Positions 60,758 to 64,000 of a stretch of DNA of 64,000 nucleotides are shown here, piece by piece. How positions within the stretch are numbered: position 1 is the first letter of the stretch; each line of letters opens with the position of its first letter. Both the position numbers and the translations under genes were made by a program. This DNA comes from Myxococcales bacterium (GTDB taxonomy: Bacteria > Myxococcota_A > Polyangia > Nannocystales > Nannocystaceae): positions 88,501 through 152,500 of the forward strand of contig JACKDV010000009.1 in NCBI GenBank assembly GCA_020633315.1. The letters run 5' to 3'. The notes under the pieces were generated by a model. It did not search any database. It worked only from the letters and a program-made list of their open reading frames with translations, and was not told the origin of the DNA.

Positions 60758-61389
60758 CGGGCCACCTCCTCTCCGCGACCGCCCACGTAGACCAGCCCCT
60801 CGGCGATCTCGAGCAGCGCGGTGTCGTCGTCACAGGGCGGAGCGTCGGGCGGAGCACACTCGAGCTCGAGCGCATAGGCCACGCCGTGCTCGATCCAGCT
60901 CGCGCTCCAGATCCCCTCGTTGCGGCTCACGAAGGCCTCCTGCTCGCGCACGGTCTGGGGGCCCGGCAGGGGGCGCACCCCGGGCAGCACCCGCGCCATG
61001 CGGCTGGCGTGCAGGCTCACCGTCACGCCCTCGCGCTGGCCCCAGAAGGCCGCCCACTCGGGCCCCTGCATCACCCGGCGCTGGTCGAGCGCCACGTCGA
61101 GGGCCGGCACGAGCACGGGCACGGGCGCCGCGTCGACGGCCGCCTTCGAGGCGTCGTCGAGGGCCGCGTAGGTGGTGGCGTCCCGCCGCTGGGCGTCGGG
61201 CCACTGGACCGTGCGCCGCATTGTCTCGCCGCCGCGGACCGGACCCCGATCGGGCGGGCGGGCGCTGAGGTCCTCCGACGCCGACGCCCCGCGAGGCTCG
61301 GTCGGGGGCTCCGGGGGGGGCGCGCTCGCGTCGCAGGCCAGGGCCAGCAACGGAGCCAGGGGAATCGTGCTTCGCATCCTCGACCGCAT
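60754..61389 (-). CDS. Lipoprotein coupled to the M23 peptidase gene
   Basis: A 211-residue lipoprotein. The start MRSRMRSTIPLAPLLALACD gives a leader ending ALAC and a Pro/Glu linker. The body has two segments that look like a small alpha/beta domain: PVPVLVPALDVALDQRRVMQ and SLHASRMARVLPGVRPLPGP, then NEGIWSASWIEHGVAYALEL. No family was recognised. Its stop overlaps the start of the M23 peptidase gene by four bases (ATGA), so it is translated with it and is a likely partner or inhibitor-type protein; that role is only inferred from position. ATG 61389 or 61377 may be the start. Confidence 0.7.
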   Translation of the reverse strand: MRSRMRSTIPLAPLLALACDASAPPPEPPTEPRGASASEDLSARPPDRGPVRGGETMRRTVQWPDAQRRDATTYAALDDASKAAVDAAPVPVLVPALDVALDQRRVMQGPEWAAFWGQREGVTVSLHASRMARVLPGVRPLPGPQTVREQEAFVSRNEGIWSASWIEHGVAYALELECAPPDAPPCDDDTALLEIAEGLVYVGGRGEEVAR

Positions 61390-61758
61390 CCCACCCAACA
61401 GTATCGGGCACGCGACCCGGGACCCACAACGGGGATCGGGGCCTCCGAGGCCGCCGAAGCCCGAATTCCGCCCGTGTCGGGTGAAGCACGTGTCCGCCGG
61501 ACCACGGCAGGAGCGCGGTGCGATGCCCTGCGACGAGCGCGGCGCGGCGATGGGGCGGGCGAGCGCATCGCGGCGCGGCGATGGGGCGGGCGAGCGCATC
61601 GCGGCGAGGCGAGCTGGCCCGAGGGGGTCGCACGATCGATCGTGCGGGCGAGGGCCCGCGCATCGGGACCGACTCGTGGACACCACGACCCACACTGCGT
61701 CCACTTGCCGCGACGTCACGCTGGAGATGTCTCGCCGCCGGCGGTAGGTTCCGGGTCG
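61390..61758. other. Divergent intergenic region with a tandem repeat (lipoprotein gene / CLC gene)
   Basis: About 370 bp between two divergently read genes. It contains two perfect copies of a 31-bp unit (61538-61568 and 61569-61599) with a partial third. I see no gene in it and no certain promoter. Confidence 0.55.
61538..61599. repeat. 31-bp tandem direct repeat
   Basis: Two adjacent copies of a 31-bp unit (core CGATGGGGCGGGCGAGCGC), followed by a degenerate partial third copy from 61600. The unit has no spacer, so it is not a CRISPR array. It lies 160-220 bp upstream of the CLC start codon; it may be a protein-binding array or a simple slippage product. Confidence 0.75.
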
Positions 61759-64000
61759 ATGTCCGACGAGCCTGGGTCGGGCGACGGCACCCCACCACCT
61801 CCGCAGCCCGCGTCGTCGAGCGACGGCTCCTCGTCCGCGCCGGTGGACGACGCCGCGGCGCCCACGAGCGACCCCTCTCGGCTCTCCCCGCCCCGCCCCG
61901 CGCAGGCACCCGAGCCCATGATCGCGGCCAGCCGGTCGATGGTGGGCCACCGGATCCCGCGCTCCGAGCTGAGCGCCACCGGCTTCCACAAGCCGCTGCC
62001 CTCGGTCGGTCGCGTGTATCGAGTGTGGCGGATGCTCGGCCTGCTGCTCGGGCGTCGCCTGGCCACCGTCATCCGCGACGACCACGTCTACATCATCTTG
62101 ATGGCGGCGCTGGTGGGGGTGACCTCGGGGGCCGCGGCCGGCGTGCTGCTGCTGTGGATCGAGAACGCCAACGAGCTGTTCATCGGGCGCTTCGGCGGCG
62201 TGCTGCGCTGGACGGTGGTCATCACCTTCCCCGTGCTCGGCGGCCTCGCGGCGGGCGGGCTGCGGGTGCTGGCCGTCCGCGTGCTGCGGACCAAGCTGGT
62301 GGTGGGTCCGGTGCAGGTCATCGCCTCGGTGGTGCGCCACGGCGGTCGGCTGCACGGCCGCGGCGCGCTGGTCAGCGGCATCGGGACCGGGGTGAGCATC
62401 GGCAGCGGCGCCTCCTGTGGTCACGAGGGCCCGTCGGTGGCCATCGGCGCGGCGGTGGGGGCGGTGGTCTCCCAGTTCCTCGGCCTGCGCCTGCGTCGAC
62501 ACGTGGCCATGGTGGGGGCCGGCTGCGCGGGCGGCCTCGCGGCGGCCTTCAACGCCCCGCTGGCGGGGGTCATCTTCACGGTAGAGCTGATCTTCGGCGG
62601 CTCGATCGGCGGCAACGTGGGCACGATGTCCGTGTTCATCCCGCTCATCGTGGCGGCGGTGAGCGGCACGGTCACCTCGCACGCGATCTTCGGGCCGCAC
62701 ACCGAGTTCGAGCTGCCGGCCCACGACGCCGCCTCGCTCTCGGACTTCGGCTTCTACTTGCTGCTGGCGATCGCGGGCGGCCTGGTGGGCGCAGGCATGG
62801 CCCGGGCCATCCGCTACGCCGAGGCCCGCTTCGTGGTCATGAAGGCGCCCGGCTGGCTCAAGCCCGCGATCGGGGCGGCGGGGGTGGGGCTCGTGGCCGC
62901 GATGGTCTCCAGCGAGCTGCTGGGCGCCGGCCGCCACACCGTGTCCACGGCCCTGCAGGCCGAGCTGTCGTGGGAGTGGGCGCTGGTGCTGCTGGGCCTG
63001 AAGATCGTGGTCACGGCGCTCACCCTGGGCAGCGGGGGCTTCGGCGGCGCCTTCATGCCCGTGCTCTACGTGGGCGCGTGCCTGGGCACCCTGGTGGGCG
63101 CGCTGGCCCACCTCGTGCTCGGCGACGGGGCCCAGGGCATCGGCGCCTACGCCCTGGTGGGCATGGGGGCCACCTTCGCCGGGCTCATGCAGGCGCCGCT
63201 CACCCCCATCGTGATGCTCTTCGAGCTCACCCAGGACTACGCGATCATCCTGCCGCTGATGCTCGGCTGCATCCTGGCGCTGCTGGTCTCGCGCCGGATC
63301 AACGACATGGGGCTCTATCGCATGCAGCTCCAGTCGCGCGGCGTGGTGCTCGACTTCGAGGCCGAGGGCGAGGTGATGAAGCGCGGGCTGGTGCGCGAGC
63401 TGATGATCCATCCCGACGCCGTGCTCTCGGAGGGCGCCGAGCTGCCGGAGATCCGCGACACCTGCGTGGAGGCGGGCCTGAGCTCGACCTTCGTGGTCGA
63501 CGGGGAGGGCTGCGTGATCGGCTACCTCGACGGCAACCAGCTCGCCCGCCGCATGCTCCACGGCGAGATCCGCCCCGACTCGCGCGCGCGCGACCTGATG
63601 AACATGCACCGCCTGACGGTGCTCTATCCCCACGACACCCTGGCCGGCGCGATGCTGGCCTTCGCCCGTGCCCAGCAGGACGTGCTGCCGGTGGTGGACG
63701 AGGACCGGCGCATCATGGGGATCATCCGCCGCGGTGATCTCATCGCGCACTACAGCGACAAGGTGCTCGGCGAGCAGGAAGAGGTGGTGCAGGTCACCGC
63801 GGGCGGACGCCCCGACCAGGAGCTCGCGCTCGGCAAGGGCATCATCCTCGAGCGTGTGGTGGTGGGACGACGCTGGGCGGGCAAGAGCCTGCGCGAGCTC
63901 GACCTGCGCGGGCGCTCGGGCGTGCAGGTGCTCGAGTGGGGTCGCGGCGAGCGATTGATGCCCGTCGATCCCGATGCCCCGCTGCGCGAGGGCGACGTGC
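61759..64000 (+). CDS. CLC-family chloride channel/transporter with CBS and TrkA-C domains (runs off the right edge)
   Basis: The visible 747 codons start with a ~60-residue Pro/Ser-rich cytosolic segment and then a CLC membrane domain. Key CLC elements: GSGASCGHEGPSVAIGAAVG with the gating glutamate E223, AAFNAPLAGVIFTVELIFG, and SGGFGGAFMPVLYVGACLG. In E. coli ClC the second residue of the IEE motif is the proton-relay glutamate (E203); here the pair is E276-L277, so the second is Leu, suggesting channel-like rather than exchanger behaviour. After the membrane domain come two CBS modules (VRELMIHPDAVLSEGA, ARDLMNMHRLTVLYPHDTLA) and a TrkA-C/RCK C-lobe (VVVGRRWAGKSLRELDLRGR). The C-terminus lies outside the window. 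Confidence 0.93.
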   Translation, partial: MSDEPGSGDGTPPPPQPASSSDGSSSAPVDDAAAPTSDPSRLSPPRPAQAPEPMIAASRSMVGHRIPRSELSATGFHKPLPSVGRVYRVWRMLGLLLGRRLATVIRDDHVYIILMAALVGVTSGAAAGVLLLWIENANELFIGRFGGVLRWTVVITFPVLGGLAAGGLRVLAVRVLRTKLVVGPVQVIASVVRHGGRLHGRGALVSGIGTGVSIGSGASCGHEGPSVAIGAAVGAVVSQFLGLRLRRHVAMVGAGCAGGLAAAFNAPLAGVIFTVELIFGGSIGGNVGTMSVFIPLIVAAVSGTVTSHAIFGPHTEFELPAHDAASLSDFGFYLLLAIAGGLVGAGMARAIRYAEARFVVMKAPGWLKPAIGAAGVGLVAAMVSSELLGAGRHTVSTALQAELSWEWALVLLGLKIVVTALTLGSGGFGGAFMPVLYVGACLGTLVGALAHLVLGDGAQGIGAYALVGMGATFAGLMQAPLTPIVMLFELTQDYAIILPLMLGCILALLVSRRINDMGLYRMQLQSRGVVLDFEAEGEVMKRGLVRELMIHPDAVLSEGAELPEIRDTCVEAGLSSTFVVDGEGCVIGYLDGNQLARRMLHGEIRPDSRARDLMNMHRLTVLYPHDTLAGAMLAFARAQQDVLPVVDEDRRIMGIIRRGDLIAHYSDKVLGEQEEVVQVTAGGRPDQELALGKGIILERVVVGRRWAGKSLRELDLRGRSGVQVLEWGRGERLMPVDPDAPLREGDV

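Noticed and set aside
61538..61599. CRISPR-like array
   Set aside because: The two 31-bp units are adjacent with no spacers, and there are no cas genes in the window.
61518..63737. 739-codon plus-strand frame out of phase with the CLC gene
   Set aside because: The CLC frame from 61759 carries the GHEGP and CBS motifs. This frame is Arg/Gly/Ala-rich and lacks any fold pattern.
60754..63750. 998-codon minus-strand frame across the CLC gene
   Set aside because: Only its last part (60754-61389) reads as a real lipoprotein. The rest is antisense to the intact CLC reading frame.

Overview
The window is very GC-rich bacterial DNA with almost no spacer. The gene content points to a predatory-type Myxococcota (deltaproteobacterial myxobacterium), most likely the Nannocystis/Enhygromyxa/Plesiocystis side. 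The signs are many lipoproteins whose mature ends are long Gly/Ser/Thr/Asp linkers, a DUF1552/DUF1592 secreted pair, MopE-like metal-binding motifs, a C-terminal Cys-membrane-Arg sorting tail (MYXO-CTERM type), a Ser/Thr kinase, FHA-PilZ proteins and a hybrid kinase. This placement is inference from content; no rRNA, tRNA, CRISPR array, insertion sequence or prophage was seen.
Layout. 1-2581 (minus): N-terminal half of a Ser/Thr kinase cut by the window edge, rsmI, and an FmrO/Arm-type 16S rRNA methyltransferase homologue 32 bp upstream of rsmI. 2622-5760 (minus): DUF1552 and DUF1592-type secreted proteins. 6278-8188: a vWA lipoprotein with a terminator. 8537-11900: two FHA-PilZ proteins, a small possible STAS-like protein and a stand-alone PilZ protein. 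11997-14736: a binding-protein fold without a signal peptide, a sulfotransferase and a TauE/SafE transporter. 14800-18839 (minus): the most unusual unit, a 1088-residue protein with two TAXI-type periplasmic binding domains fused to a pore and a cytosolic RCK-like domain, translationally coupled to a second RCK-like protein. 18967-21682: another TauE/SafE protein, a PlsC-type acyltransferase and a DUF1295 membrane protein.
21894-28970: an unknown exported protein, a metallophosphoesterase lipoprotein, an outer-membrane-like protein, a gene remnant, a CE2-like esterase and a glycosyltransferase. 28990-30951 (minus): a CASTOR/POLLUX-type channel. 31286-41375: a possible seven-gene operon of V4R sensor, cytosolic hybrid kinase, envelope protein, ECF sigma factor, membrane anti-sigma candidate and two large paralogous lipoproteins. 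41450-43107 (minus): queG and a CoA-pyrophosphatase-type Nudix gene. 43169-49964: mostly envelope proteins, a dienelactone-hydrolase-like lipoprotein, a membrane phosphoesterase and a Uma2-like gene. 50067-55052 (minus): gatCAB plus an acyl-CoA synthetase. 55249-61389: lipoproteins, a TlpA-like/propeller fusion, an M23 peptidase with its coupled lipoprotein. 61759-end: a CLC chloride-channel-family protein with CBS and TrkA-C domains, cut by the edge.
How it fits together: the window is dominated by signal input and envelope functions. Three separate ion-conducting proteins carry cytosolic RCK/TrkA-type regulatory domains, and the TAXI fusion has the domain order expected of a ligand-gated channel. 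The rsmI/Arm pair would modify two bases three nucleotides apart in the ribosomal decoding centre. Both ideas are inferences from domain content and need experiment. Where an open frame extended beyond the likely start, starts were placed by signal peptides, family N-termini, overlaps or Shine-Dalgarno sequences.
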